NCBI GenBank assembly: GCA_033296885.1
Contig: MU863967.1
Coordinates: 83,595 to 147,594 of the forward strand
DNA length: 64,000 nucleotides
Source of the DNA: Triangularia verruculosa
Taxonomy: Eukaryota > Ascomycota > Sordariomycetes > Sordariales > Podosporaceae
Direction of reading: 5' to 3'
Part shown: one piece after another, positions 1 through 12,300 of the stretch
Layout of the letters: each line of letters starts with the position of its first letter
How positions within the stretch are numbered: position 1 is the first letter of the stretch
The notes under the pieces: generated by a model
Database searches by the model: none
Told to the model about the DNA's origin: nothing
What the model saw: the letters and a program-made list of their open reading frames with translations, nothing else
Translations under genes and position numbers: made by a program

Positions 1-3000
1 GAAAACCAACAAACCACAAAGGCTCGAGAAAAAAGAAATGACAGAAGCTGAGAATTCACACGGAATTTGGAAAATCGGTGTGATTGCGACCATGTTCGCC
101 TTTTGAATGGTCATGATACCCTTGCCCAGCGGTCCATACCGCCATTTGCAAGATTCCAGCGCGCGGGAGACCACTAGGCTGGACGACGATCTTTGCCCAA
201 GCCAGCAAGAGCTCAAAGAGAAAACTTTCTCAGGGACTGGTGATTCACGGGAGCTTCATGATTCATCAACACACACTCTGGGCTGATGATGCAGGTTGAT
301 GCTCACTCACCATACCCATTCCGGGATGGGCTTCCCGGCCACTATATCGTCGCCGTCTTCAATTGGCGCGGCTACGGGCTTGCAACGGCAATAGCAGAGA
401 TGCAACTCTCCAGCCTTTGGGTTGAGCCACCTGGACACCCTAGCACAACACCACAACGTTCGGCGAGGATAGCCGGAGGGAATCATCCTGAATCTAACCA
501 CTTCCAGGCTGGCAGATCGTCACCCCCATGGGCAAAGAAGCATTTCTTCTCGGAATCGAAATGATGCGATGCAACAACCGATCTCTTCGCCTTTGAATTA
601 CACCATTTCGGGCCTAGGTGTCGATGACGGCGACAATTGCTGCCCCCCCAGGTGTGGACACGGCGCGGGGAGACGGAGGGGTTTTCTTCAGTGGGCGTCG
701 CTCCCTGTAATTTTGGGCAAGAGGAACAGAAACAGCAGAACAGCGGCCGCAATGTACCGGTACTTTCTGTGGGACTAGCGCCACGTGGTTTTCGCGCGCA
801 ACCCTCAGGCTTGGCCGCCTGAGTGGAGCCAGACCTGAGGAGAAAACGACCTGGACGGGCAGTAACCGCAGGAAAGTGATAACTCGTCGCGCGACAACCC
901 CCGCAGCCGCACCTGGCCTGCGCACCCGGCTGCCACGTGCAACCAGGGGGGGTCCGCAACAATTGACGACGACAAGGCTACACTACCATCCATCATCACC
1001 TCGTCGTAGCAGCACTATTTACTTTGGCATCCAAGGAATTCAATCCTAGCGCCGTCAACGTGAGACACTTGCTCCTTCGAGACCACACACCAACCAACCA
1101 CATCTCACTAAGTACTCATACTACTCACAAATTAATAAGACTCTCACCACATCTTTTCCATCAGGAACTTCACTCATCCCGTCCATGTCCATCGAGAAAA
1201 GCAGGGGTAAAGGCGGCAGAGCAAAACTGTGCCTCTCGCCAGGCAACCCTCCCATCCCCTCCACGCCTCCCGCCAACCAACAACGACACACCAAACCCCA
1301 ACCAGTCATTTCTCCCAGCAGAAAATAAAAACCACATGGCAGATCCCCTGCCAAGCAGCGCGTGGCCAGCCGCCTGCCCATAAGGTTACAAGTCCAATCA
1401 ATGTAACCGATCGTTTTTTTTTTTTTTTTTGGACCAGTCAAGAGAGAGCATTTCCTGTTGGCTCAACAGTCTTTTTGCTTTGCACATGGCACACACGCGC
1501 GGACGGCGACAAAATCTGTTCCAAACCGGTGGAACCATCGACATTGACATAATCGGCTTTCTATAAAACAAAATATAATCAAGGCACACAGCATATGCAG
1601 CGCAAAACAATTGGTCCGTTCCCTCTCGTTTGGGTGCTTCCCAGTCCGATCATGCGGGCTTCTCTGTTTTGAGAACGCCTGCATTATGCATTCTACTCCA
1701 CGAAATATGTCTCCCTAGGTAGACAAGAAGTGAAGAATTCAAACCTAATTACCACAACGACAAATTTCTTTAGACTTGTTTGGTTGCTCTGTTGTCATCA
1801 GACCACCTACCCACCCACCCACCACTTCAGCCCGAGCAACAACTGCCGAGATGTCAAACCCGTTTTTTTTTTTCCCTTCTCTCTTTTCTTTTTTGGAATA
1901 AAAAAAGAATATGGCAAAGAATGGGGATAACCCCGGACTACAAAAAGAAGAGGGCTGAAAAAAAAAGAAGAAGAAAAAGCACCGGGAGCTCCGTGGCAAA
2001 TTTACTCCACCCGCCTCGTCCAGTGTTAAAATTATGACCTGAGACTTGACAACTCTAAACGAACCCCATGTTCTTCCTTCTCAACAAACAAACAACCACA
2101 ACCCAAGACTCTTCTGGAAAAACTCCTTCTTTCTGGTCCCAGCCAGCCGCACAGACTCCGGTTTTTTGGTCGTCTTTTCTCCACCAAGGGGGAGGGAGGG
2201 GGGGGGGGTGGGGGCAAATTTGGGGGCTGAAAGAAAGAAAATAAAAATGACGAGCTTGCGAGCATTTTCGCGGGTATCTGCAGAGCCGCTGGACAAACAT
2301 GGATGAGGGACAAGTTGAAGCCTGTATTAGGGACTACCTGCAACAGCAACATACACGCAGAAAATCCGGCGAAAGATGGGGCGGATGGTTTCCCCGGCCG
2401 GGTCGGCTGGCTGAGGTGACCAGGCTTCAAGAGTACCTTGAACAACAAAAGTCATGAGGGTGAAGAAAAAAAGAGAGAGAGAGATCGTGACAAGCACCGC
2501 TAATACGAGAGGATAACTCCGGTATCCGAGATGGTGATGGGGGGACTCCCTGGAGATGGTCACGGGGTCACCGGTTCCATCTTGCAAGTACCTACAGGGA
2601 ACAAGAAGAGAAGCTAACAAGCAGAGAAGCTCCGTTTTTTTTTTTTTGGATTTTTTTTGGACTCAAATTCAAAAGTTTGGGGCAAAGATCTAGACCTTCA
2701 CGGCATCTGGGGTCATGACTTATTCCGGTTTGGTGCAGTGGCACCACCAACGACACATATCACACTTACACGATCTGGCCAAGCCCCAAGTCCAAATCGT
2801 CTTGTGTGTGTGTTTGTGTCGTGTCTTTTGATGTCTCTGATCTTCTCGGACGACGATGCAGCAGTCTACCTTGCCTTTTTTTCTAAACACGATACGTCCC
2901 ACGGCAGCAGGCCGGAGGCACGGCCTAACGTGGTGCGGTCAATGAATAGACGTTGATCACATTGTAACTGCCGGGGCCCCCCCCAAGATGTTTAAAAAGA

Positions 3001-4897
3001 GACATGCAGGAATGTGGTCCAGTCACAATTGGTTGAGGTTTAAACGCGGTGGAAAGTACCTTATGATGGTTGTGTTTGATGCAGCAGGTAGCCGATACAC
3101 AGACACACACACACATACCTCCTTACGCGCCGCCGCCGTCCGTCCATTCCGTCGTCCGTTGCGGGGCCGGAGGGCGGAGGCAGTGTCTTTGTGTAACCGG
3201 ATCACTGGATCTTGGTGATATTCCCCCCCTAATACAGCATTTGTCTTGTGCATCCTGTCTCGAGATCTACCCACGTGCGAGATGTACGCTACCGTTTTCT
3301 GACCGGACTCAAATAGGTCGGTTGTCTACATATCCTCGTGAGGATGTAGGTAGACGTGAGAGGTAAGTTTGCGAGACATATGCCATCCACTACATTAGGT
3401 TGATGTCTGTCTCATCGGAATGCTGCGATATTTCTTTTCGATCGCGCACATATTAGTGGGGTGACCTGAAGAGAAGAACGAGGAGCCGTCAGTTCAGGCA
3501 GGCAAGTCAGGCCCTGATCATGCAGGATGACATGATAAAATTAGGAGGGCTGTTGTTGTGAACGCTGTTGTGATACTCCACCACCACATCACCACCACCG
3601 AACGTGCGTGCCATTCGGAGAGGGGGCGGGAGAGGGACGCGGCAGAGAGAGGGAGAGAAAAAGAGCCCAAGTGGGATGGAGGGGTAATGGTTATGGTTGA
3701 CGGGCTGGGGCCAAGGCCCGATCTCTCCGCGCAATCCAAAAAAGCCCACAAAGCGAAAAAAAAAAAAAAAACCCAATGCTCCGCTTCGACACCGCCTCTC
3801 TTTTTTCGAGAGAGAGAAACTGGACTTGAATATTTTTTTTGGGCGGTTTGGGCGACAGAGCAAGACAAAACCAGCCCACTCCGGAGGGCAGCATGGCGGT
3901 GGTGGTCGGGCGGGGCGGGGCGGAAAGCAGCATGAGAGATGCGGTGAGGACCCGAAGACCGGGACCTTGTTCTTGCAGTCAGGTGTCTCGCTGATGAGTT
4001 TAATCGGGCCTGACACCGCATGTGTGTTGTGAGCCGCCGGCCCCCAAGACAAAAATGATGGACAACCAGGGCCCTGGACCTGAAAACCCCGTCGTTATTT
4101 CCATAACGGTGATCGTCTCAACTGCCGGTCAACGGTGATGAACCCTACCCAGCGGCGGGCAGCAGGGGTCAGAGACGTTGGAACAGGCATACGTCACCTT
4201 CCCGCCCACATTCCGGTTTGGTGAGTGAGAGTTGCGGAAACTTCCTGGCGGCCTCACAAGGCAGTCAGGCAACAAAGTGTCGTTTTTGTTGGGATGGGAA
4301 GGGGAGGAGGAGCGAGGGGAGTGTGGCTGCCTGCCTTACTTTCCGCCTGTCCACCTTGGATAGGTGGACTGGAGGCTGGGCTGCTTGCTGCACAATCACT
4401 GAGCCGCATCGCTCTCTCCTTCCCCGGGCGGCGTGGGGCATTGCAGCCAATTGAAGACAGCGAGGCTCTGGGTGCCTCCCGCCAGTCGGAGCTTGTTGGT
4501 TTCACCTTCTTGGCTATGAGGGAGAAGTGCCAGTCAGCCAAACCAGATGGAGGTGAGTAACACGGGGAAATGAAAAGAGTGAGTATGCGTTGTGTGCGGA
4601 GTTTCTGCACTTTGTGAGTTGTATGACTGAGCCTCACTCTGCCTGCTTGAATACCACCTCTCTTGTGAAGGTCTCAACCTCGGTTTCGGTGAAGTTGAAT
4701 TGAGTGGCGATCTTCGGGTTTCCTTGCTTGTCTAACCAAGCCTATGACTGGCTGGGACTGCCAACTACATCTTCCGTTTCGAATCCTTCCTTTTACACCT
4801 TCAAGAATCCTGATCGACTCAAAAGCATCTCGCTTCACTCATCCGGCATTTATTTATTATTATCGTGAGATCGCCATCTCACATCACAACAGAAAGA
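1..4897. other. Gene-poor leading region
   Basis: I see no convincing gene in these 4.9 kb. The open frames are short, overlap on both strands, and encode low-complexity or Cys/Pro/Arg-rich strings with no recognisable domain. The region has many simple-sequence tracts: 17 T at 1414-1430, 13 T at 2635-2647, a CA run near 3101-3114, 16 A at 3756-3771, and polypurine/polypyrimidine stretches. It may be the long upstream region of the gene at 4898, or an untranslated RNA; neither can be shown from sequence alone. Confidence 0.5.
2188..2226 (+). repeat. G-run tract with G-quadruplex potential
   Basis: Six or more runs of three to ten guanines lie within about 39 bases on the + strand, separated by single A or T bases or a short CAAATTT spacer. 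This satisfies the usual four-G-run pattern for intramolecular quadruplex DNA. No gene overlaps it, and a regulatory role is not shown. Confidence 0.6.
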
Positions 4898-5473
4898 ATG
4901 CCTGGATCCAATTACTCAGACTCATCCTCCTCCCAGCCCCGGCCCCGGCGGCGATATGAGCGGGACTACGACCGCGAATATCGCGACCACCACCCCCGCC
5001 GGCGGTCTTCATACCGCCACCATGACCACCCCCGCCGGCGCTCACCGTCCCCTTCCCTTTCTGCATGCTCATCCTGCCCATCATCAACCTGCTGCTGCTC
5101 AAATGCCTCTCCCCCACCCACGTACGATGAGAGCCAAGCTGTTGTTCTCCATCGGCCATTACCATCAGATCACCACCCACGCCAGCACCACCACCACACC
5201 ACAGTAACTAGGGCGCGGAATTACTACGAAAGTGATGATGATCGGGATAGTGTAGAAGAGTACACCGTTCCTCATCCAGGTGAGAAGGGTCATTGGAGGG
5301 GCGGGCATCGGGATAGGGGCATGTACGATGACAGGGGGAGAAGGTGGGAGGAGGATGAGCAGCTGCGGGAAGAGGAGGAACGGAGGAAGTCAAAGAAGAA
5401 AAAGAGGGAGAAGGAAAATGTAGTCTTGGCCTTAGTTGCGCTTGTGGCAACCGTGGTCTTGTGCTCTGATTAG
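4898..5473 (+). CDS. Basic, tail-anchored hypothetical protein (191 aa)
   Basis: Single-exon frame of 191 residues starting at the ATG at 4898. The frame stays open upstream, but only through non-ATG codons. I do not recognise a family. The N-terminal third is Arg/His/Ser-rich with repeated HPRRRS-type blocks. The middle has a short Cys cluster followed by PPTYDE, which fits a PPxY WW-domain ligand, then a His run. The C-terminal third is highly charged (Arg/Asp/Glu, then KSKKKKREKEN) and ends in a hydrophobic segment of about 17 residues, VVLALVALVATVVLCSD. A polybasic stretch next to a terminal hydrophobic helix, with no signal peptide, suggests a tail-anchored protein facing the cytosol; that is an inference. 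It could be a disordered lineage-specific protein. The strong amino-acid bias lowers confidence that the frame is coding. Confidence 0.6.
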   Translation: MPGSNYSDSSSSQPRPRRRYERDYDREYRDHHPRRRSSYRHHDHPRRRSPSPSLSACSSCPSSTCCCSNASPPPTYDESQAVVLHRPLPSDHHPRQHHHHTTVTRARNYYESDDDRDSVEEYTVPHPGEKGHWRGGHRDRGMYDDRGRRWEEDEQLREEEERRKSKKKKREKENVVLALVALVATVVLCSD

Positions 5474-6200
5474 AATTGTGAGAGTTGATCAGGGGGCATA
5501 AAGTAGGGTGGGCATAGCGACGAAGTTGGGTAAGGTTTCTGAGATTTCTTTCATAATGGGTCATGGCATGATGTGAGAACTGTCTAGGATAGGGATACTG
5601 ATTTGGAAGCGATCAGTCTAAACCATGTATTCTCTGCTCCGTTTGATATCTCTCAATTGAAGCGAGCGCATGATAGTTTTGTCAAAATGGGTGTCGGACC
5701 TTGAAATGCTGAAGATGCTCAGGATGCTCAAGAAGCGAGCGATCAAGACGGATTCCGAAAATGACCCGGCCCAGTCCTGCTCCTTCTCTGTCAGGAACAC
5801 ACGGGCAGTCAAGAAAGGGCAGAGTAGACCATCCACCTTTGGCAACAACCGCTTCAAGTCTCTTTGTGGTATGATCAGCTCCCCAAGATCGATCAGACTG
5901 AATTTACCTACATACGCCCGCAGGCGGAGCATGACACCCGGGCACGCGGTCAGAAGCGGAACTGTGTCCTCTCAGTCCCAACAGTTCCTTCCAACAAGCT
6001 GGTTTCAAGACAGCTGGAAATGGCCTTCCGTTCATGCTCATGATTGAACCTTTGTGGGCGTCAGGGACTAATACATAAGGTACTCGAGCTATCCGCTGGC
6101 TATTTCCCTCTCCCCCTCTTCTTTAGACAACAAAAAGACTACAGCCGTCCTCACCAAGAACTCGATTCTAACCAAGGCAACACTCTAAACACACCACAAA

Positions 6201-6872
6201 ATGAAGATCTCCGCCACTACCATCGCTGCCAGCGCTCTGGCTCTCGTTGGTCTTTGCGCCCAAGCCTTTGAGCTCCCCGAAAACGTGCCCGACGCCACCT
6301 TCAGCATGCCCATCAACCCTGCCGACAAAAACAGTGCCACCGTTAACATCACCGGCACCATCCAGCACGCCGTGGCGCAGATGGAGGCCGACCATCCCGG
6401 CTGGACCGACATCTTCATGGCCCAGGCCCCGAGCGCTCATGCCCAGAGCACTTATGCCGAGTTGGCCACTGACCCAACGTACGACTGCTCCATCGTAGGA
6501 GATGGCCTTGCCAAGACCTATTACATCACTCAGGGCATCAGTTACCTTAACGCACTTCCTGGCGACGCCCAGAACGATCCGGGCAAGTGCGGTCGTGTCA
6601 GCTGCTCGTACAATGCCGCCATCTCCTGGTGCAATACCGTATGTATCCACGTCCTCTACAACTCCGTCAAATGTAACTTCCTGACGACTGACACTTGGCA
6701 ATATCGTTAATTACAGTCCAAGAATTTCAAGACTGTTCCATGGTGGGCTCTCGCTCTCGCTACAAGCGACATGATCCCCCAGTGCGATGGCAAGGAGAAG
6801 GCGGGTTGGATGAAGGGGCGTGCTGACTACGCTAATGGCTGGGAGGTCGTTGTTCATGGTGATCCGTGCTGA
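6201..6872 (+). CDS. Small secreted six-cysteine protein, copy 1 (197 aa)
   Basis: Two exons: 6201-6638 and 6717-6872, with a 78-nt phase-0 intron 6639-6716 (GTATGT...TTACAG). The 197-residue product starts with a typical signal peptide (MKISATTIAASALALVGLCAQA). The mature part has a YDC motif, a GISYLN-LPG segment, the core CGRVSCSYNAAISWCN, then QCDGKE and a C-terminal GDPC. This makes six cysteines that are all conserved in the paralogue at 7913-8698, which suggests three disulfides. The CGRVSCSxxxAIxWCN core resembles a family of small secreted proteins widespread in ascomycetes; I know no assigned function. Roles as an effector, antimicrobial or cell-surface protein are all possible. The gene lies tail-to-tail with its paralogue, 1.04 kb apart, and both carry their last intron right after the WCN motif. 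Confidence 0.88.
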
Positions 6873-7912
6873 TCGTTTGCGGGTCTATGCGGTACCTGCT
6901 GCTAGGAGGATACCAATGCGGCATTTTAACGATTGGGGGTGAAAAGGATATTTTCTATTTGGCCTGGGCTGAGCCCAGCTGTATCTCTCGCCTGGAGGGG
7001 CGCTTGCTTAGATAGGCGTCGACACAAAACTGGGATGGGTCTTCTTCATGGGAACTCGTATTACCATTGCCTTTGAAAAGACACCAAGCTTATTGTTCCG
7101 TGAATAATCCACCAAGACAACCAATGTTTGATCAAACAGGCAAACTCATCAGCGCCAATTCCGTGCTTCGACGAGGTCAAATTCCCGACCACTGGAACCT
7201 CTCGTGATGAACAAGATCTGTCGGTATCGGAATATATTCTGTGGAAACTATCTAAAGAAAACTGTGAACGAGACAGTCTAATTAATATGCTATTCGTTGA
7301 TCCAGACCTTTTGTGCTTGAATGATGCGGTCAGGGGTAAAAAAGGGGGCGAATGCCAAGACTTTGGTGATGGAGTCAAGTGTGGGGTCTGAAAAAGTGGA
7401 AAAAAACATACAACACTGAGGATTCCCCAATGGTCACCCACTTGAGTACTAGTTCAGCTCTCAGCTGCTTATCTAGGGGAGAGCGGACGGGATCCCGAGT
7501 TTTCAGCTGGATATGGTCGTATGTGATTGCTATCGGTGGGAAGGAGGTTGATATACTTTCGACCGACGCTAGCAAAGGAAAGGGCGAGGTCGGGTCCGGT
7601 GGACATTCAAGTGAGTTTTGGACAGGTGGGAATGGAAAGAAACTTGTATCTTCAACACAAATTCTTGGGGTCTGTACAAACTTAACAGCGGAGGTTTACT
7701 GTGTCTAAACCTGGGCGTATTAGCATTGGGATCATCGTGAACCAGCATTTCAGTCCTGTCGCATATATCATCATAAATATCCAAGGGATAGAGCTCAACA
7801 CTCGGTATATTCGGTCACAGACCAGCGCGCGAGATCAACTCCTACTACGGCTTCCCAAATAAATCTCCCACCAACCACGCCCCAGAAAACCGCGAATAAT
7901 AAGGCTGTAAAA
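6873..7912. other. Convergent intergenic region between the secreted paralogues
   Basis: This 1,040-bp stretch separates the 3' ends of two tail-to-tail paralogues. Short open frames on both strands (for example 7128-7391 and 7379-7708) have no signal peptide, domain or splice support and no resemblance to either neighbour. I take it as 3' flanking sequence. No third copy of the cysteine motif is visible. Confidence 0.6.
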
Positions 7913-8698
7913 TCAGCAGTCATCCCCCCGAATAAGAACATTCCAGTTCTCCTTCATACTCCCACGCCCCTTGACGTCGTGACCCCGGTTATACTTGCAC
8001 TTGTTCTTCGTAGCTGACGCGGCATCCGCAATGTCATTCCACTGTAGCTCTTTATCGTCGTCATTCTAAATCCACTGCATTAGATAGCTAGAAACGTATT
8101 TCAAATGGCCAGCCCGGCCAAGGGTCACAATAAACCACCAAAAACACTCACATCATTGCACCAGTAGATTGCCGAGTTCCACGAACAGCTGACACGCCCG
8201 CAGTTATTCGGGCCTGGACCGTTCTTGGCCGTGCCAGGGACACCGCGCAGGTAATTGATACCCCATACGATAGTGAGGGTGGTTGCTTTCTTGTAGTCCA
8301 CGTTGCAGTCGTATTTCGCGGGGTCCTCAAGACCAGCGGTTGAGACCAAGCTCGCACCATCACCATCGTCGGCTGGGATAGGGGGCAGCTGGGCCTGGAA
8401 GGTGGCGTTCCAGCCGGGGTAGCTGGCTTCCATCTGGGCGATGGCCTCCTCGATGGTGCCGGTCACGGTGACGGTGGCGCCGGTGGGGTCGTCGAGCTTG
8501 ACGGGGAGGTTCCAGGAGATGGGGACCATGGCGTAGCCCGAGACGGAGTTGGGCTCGGCGTCGAGAGAGGCGGGAGCGCTGTGGACGACCTGTAGCACAT
8601 GTTAACCGGGTGCGCTAGATGTTATGATTCATCTGTGATAGAGAACTCACGCTGGCAAGGGCCAGTACGCCGGCGAGGATGGAGGGAATGGACAGCAT
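7913..8698 (-). CDS. Small secreted six-cysteine protein, copy 2 (212 aa)
   Basis: Three exons on the minus strand: 8698-8651, 8589-8152 and 8065-7913. Intron 1 is 8650-8590 (GTGAGT...TACAG) and intron 2 is 8151-8066 (GTGAGT...TTTAG); both are phase 0. The 212-residue product begins MLSIPSILAGVLALASVVHSAPA, a signal peptide interrupted by intron 1. It shares the GINYLRGVPG segment, the core CGRVSCSWNSAIYWCND, and the six-cysteine spacing of copy 1, ending GDDC. The second intron sits at the same codon position as the single intron of copy 1, so the two are paralogues; intron 1 is gained here or lost there. The mature proteins are clearly diverged, and copy 2 has an extra Asp/Gly-rich insert before its first cysteine. 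Function unknown. Confidence 0.88.
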
Positions 8699-9321
8699 TG
8701 TGTCAGAGTTGTGGGTTTGTGTAGTTGTTGGTTGTTGTCGAGTTTGGTGGTGAAAAAGGAGGACGGCCAAGGAGGATAGAAAGGCAAGTATATATACGGT
8801 TGAGAACAGCTTCACGAGTCGGCGGGACTACCCAGGTCGGCCGCAAGTCTTTGTCACTGTCTTACCGGTGGCTCTCCTACTCTTCAGATGATGCTCTAGG
8901 CGGAGTTCTCATGACGCGCAACCCATCCCTCCGGAGCAATCACAGAAGGGATATGCCGCTTCCTCAACCCCCTGCGGAGCCACAACTTTCGATAGTATCT
9001 CTTTGACTGTTGGATTGACGCTCTTGAACTGGGTCTTCTGACCTCTCAACTGAACCGCCCTTTGACAGTAAACCCAATATCGCCTCACCAGTGAGCTCAT
9101 GGCTCCCGGATTATGTGGTAGGAGCACCCTTAAGAGCGTTTGCCTATCCATTTCATCATGATCGGTCTGCTGCTGAGGTTGCGTCACTGGGTAAGTCTAC
9201 TATTGCTTTGCTACGCTGCTTTTTGTCTAATGTCTGCTCGCTCCCATCAGATCCCGCTTATCTCACCCCCTCCAAAACCACAGATCAGATTTCATCGCTA
9301 TCGCCAACCCTTTTTTGTCCC
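8699..9321. other. Intergenic between secreted copy 2 promoter and dcl-1 3' end
   Basis: The left part is the promoter of the minus-strand secreted gene. The right part is the 3' flank of the minus-strand Dicer gene. Short open frames on both strands lack any recognisable feature. Confidence 0.55.
8788..8797 (-). promoter_or_regulatory. TATA box of secreted copy 2
   Basis: GTATATATAC lies 90-100 bp upstream of the start codon at 8698, a spacing expected for a fungal gene with a short leader. No comparable element is obvious just upstream of copy 1. Confidence 0.5.
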
Positions 9322-12300
9322 TTAAATAGCGCTTCCATGCACCTCAATCTCCACCTCTTCCCCCTTCTTACCCTCCTTTTCCTTGCCCTCCAATTTCTCC
9401 TCCGCCTTGATGGCACAATCACACCCGACTCTCCTCTGAAACTCTGCCTGCTCCATGCCCTCCAACTCCCTCAGCGCCTTCTTCGCAGCCCCAATCTTGG
9501 CGTACCTCGCGCTCTGAGATACCGAATGTGCCAACGTCTGCCCGTGCACTCGCACCGCGCAAACCACTTGCTTCTCCCCCATCAACCCACCCTCCTCATC
9601 GTCCTCCACCGTGATCTCTCGCGTCAGTAGCCTCCACTCCTGACAATGAAAGCGATGCTGCATCTCATGACCCAAGAATGTGACCGGATGCTTGTTGGCG
9701 AATGTATCATAGAGCCTCATGTCCTCGAACCAGAACTTGATGTGCTGGTCAAAAAAGTCCTGGACCGTCTGGTAGTTGTAGGAGGAGTCCACAAATACAG
9801 CACCAACGTAAGCTTCAATTGTATCCGGGAGGCACTTGGGAGGGCGGGAGCAATCGACCCAGAAGTTCCTTGCAAAGTCTTCTTCGGTCTTGCCTTCCAC
9901 CACGGCAGCAGCTTTGGCTGCGGCGAGGGCTTCTTCTATCTCGGTGACATAGGCCGCAATTTCGGACTGAACTGCTGGCGAATTGTGTTGCAGAGATCGG
10001 TGGAAGCCGATGTGGACAGCGAGGCAGCCCAAGAACTGGTTCGACACCATCGCCATCTTGTGCTCGGTCAGCCATTGGGGGTCAGCCCCCGGGAACCGAT
10101 GAAACAAATGGTCAATACACGCCATATCAAGCAAAGCGTCGCCGAGAAATTCCAGACGTTGGTAACTGGGAAGTTTCTCCCATGAGGTCGGGTACGTCGG
10201 ATGTTGGAAGGCACTCCTCAACAAACGGGGGTACTGGAACCTGTATCCCATACGCTTGTGGAACTTCTCGACCATGTCCTCCTGCACGCTGTTGGTGGGC
10301 ATGATCTGCCACGCAGGTTTCTTGTACGCAGCGTAGTAGTCAGACCAAGTCTTCATCCTGTGGTTCTTGTCGTTGACCATTTTCGTTACGGCTTGGATGG
10401 CCATGTCGAAATTGCCTGCTTCTTGAGCAGTGAGGTAGGCTGCGCCAATGATGGCCTCGCAGACATCAGCAATCGATTTGTCGGCTAGGACATGCTTCTT
10501 TCTGATGTCTTTCCGCTTGCCACGCTTGAGGGTCAAGCCCTCCGGGTACCATGTGCGGCGATTGAAGGCCATCGAACGGATGTACTCTTCAAGTTTGACC
10601 TCCAGGGCATTGTTGAACAAATTCCGGTTGCAGATCAAGACCATGCGCTCAACATGGTACTCAAACTCATCCTTGTCGGGGATCAAAGTGTAGATGGCAA
10701 TAGTGGTAGCCATCTTGAGGAAAGCATCACCCAAGAACTCTAATCTCTCGTAGTTGTTGCCCATGCCACGCTGAAAGTTGATCTGCTCGGCGTCATGCTC
10801 ATCGGTATTGTCACTATCTTTGGTGAATGCTTCCAGTGCCAAATCCGGGCGGATGCTCAAACCCAGCATGTTACATGCGTCCAAAGCAACAAGATTCGAA
10901 TCGAGACGGTGAATAATGGCGGGAAAGTTGTAGGCCATGGCCACAAGCTCCACCGGAAGCTGGTAACTATTAGGATCGCGATCCTCAACTTCAGGGATGC
11001 CAAACTTACTGGTGATATCTTCAATGGCTCCAGAATCAAGAAGCATGGCTTTGACTCCAAGTCTTCATCCCTAACACTGTCATCCAGCAAGTTGCGCTGC
11101 ACAGACAACAATTCAGCATCCACCACTGCCTGATCCCCCCTGATGTTGAACTTGGCTCTAGACTTGGACCACAGACTGTTGCTGTAGTTCAGAATGTCGT
11201 GGGTGCCACATGTTGTCCTCCATGCTCTGTGGCTAGGGGCAACAATGCCTTCAGGGACGGGGTCCGTAGGCTTCATGTCATGACGGCGCCCGCGAATGTA
11301 GAACTTGCGTGCACCGTCCCAGGGATCCCAGACATATTTGTTCTCAAAGAACTCGTCTGGTTCGTCAAATTTGTAAGGGATGATATCATTTTCCTGAACG
11401 TACTTGACAGTATCCCAGTCGATAAGTTCGTTTGATGACACAGCAGAAAAGTCGAATATGTGCTCTCTGCAAGTTGGGGCCAGGAAGTAGGGGAGGTCTG
11501 AGAACTTTGCTTCGTATTCCTTGCTGAACACATCCCTGAAAATCGACAAGGTGAAAGCGGTTAAGCTATTTAGCCTCGCCTCGCCGACCTGTATGGGTTC
11601 GCTAGCTAAGACACAGTTGACGACTGATGAACGGGACTTCCCGAAATAGATGGGAAACGAAGCAACCTGAGGAAGACGTCGTCGGGTGAGCAACAGGAGT
11701 GGTAATGATGGCCTGCCAAGTGCTTCTGGATTTGCCAAAGTCAAGGCCATGACAAAGAGCTCAGTGGGTTCACCAAGAGCTGACCAAACCTCGGGCTTCA
11801 GGCGCATGCCATACTCTTCCTTCTTTTTGGAACTGATTGCAAGACGGGCGTTTCGCATGGCGGGGAGCTGCTTGGTAAAGATCGGCCGAAGGTGAAGGTC
11901 CAGATAGTTGCCCTGAAGAAGTTGGAGACACATCTCAAATGCCGCTGAGCACTTGGCTACTGCCTTGCTCCCATGCACCTTTCCGATTGCAGATCTAACT
12001 GGAGATGCAGCTGGCAGGATAACCTCACACTGGAATCCGCCTTCTATGGTATTGACAGTGTATTCCGGGGTAAGATTGGTTTCCGGAGGATGCGGAAGCG
12101 ATGAGACAAAGTTGGCAAGGCAGATCAGACTCTGCTTGTAGTTCAGCTTTGCTCCCGTCTCAGGAACGGTGTACTGTGGTTGATCCTTCTCCTTTCTCAA
12201 GAAGTAGTCCATCTTGAAGTTGTTTCCCGTCAACTTTCGCGTGTCCGGCATCGCCTCACAGAATTTTCTGAGTGCTTCTTCGCTCTGTTTAAGCTGGTGA

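Noticed and set aside
3507..4052. 181-codon minus-strand ORF
   Set aside because: It is Pro/Arg/Phe low-complexity, coincides with other open frames on both strands, and runs through a poly-A tract. It looks like simple-sequence noise.
5618..6047. Overlapping ORFs on both strands before the first secreted gene
   Set aside because: They have no domain, no splice support, and antisense overlap. The plus-strand copy begins with an ordinary ATG but has no family resemblance.
9091..9630. Plus-strand ORF over the dcl-1 3' end
   Set aside because: Antisense to the Dicer C-terminus; Leu/Pro/Arg-rich with no domain.
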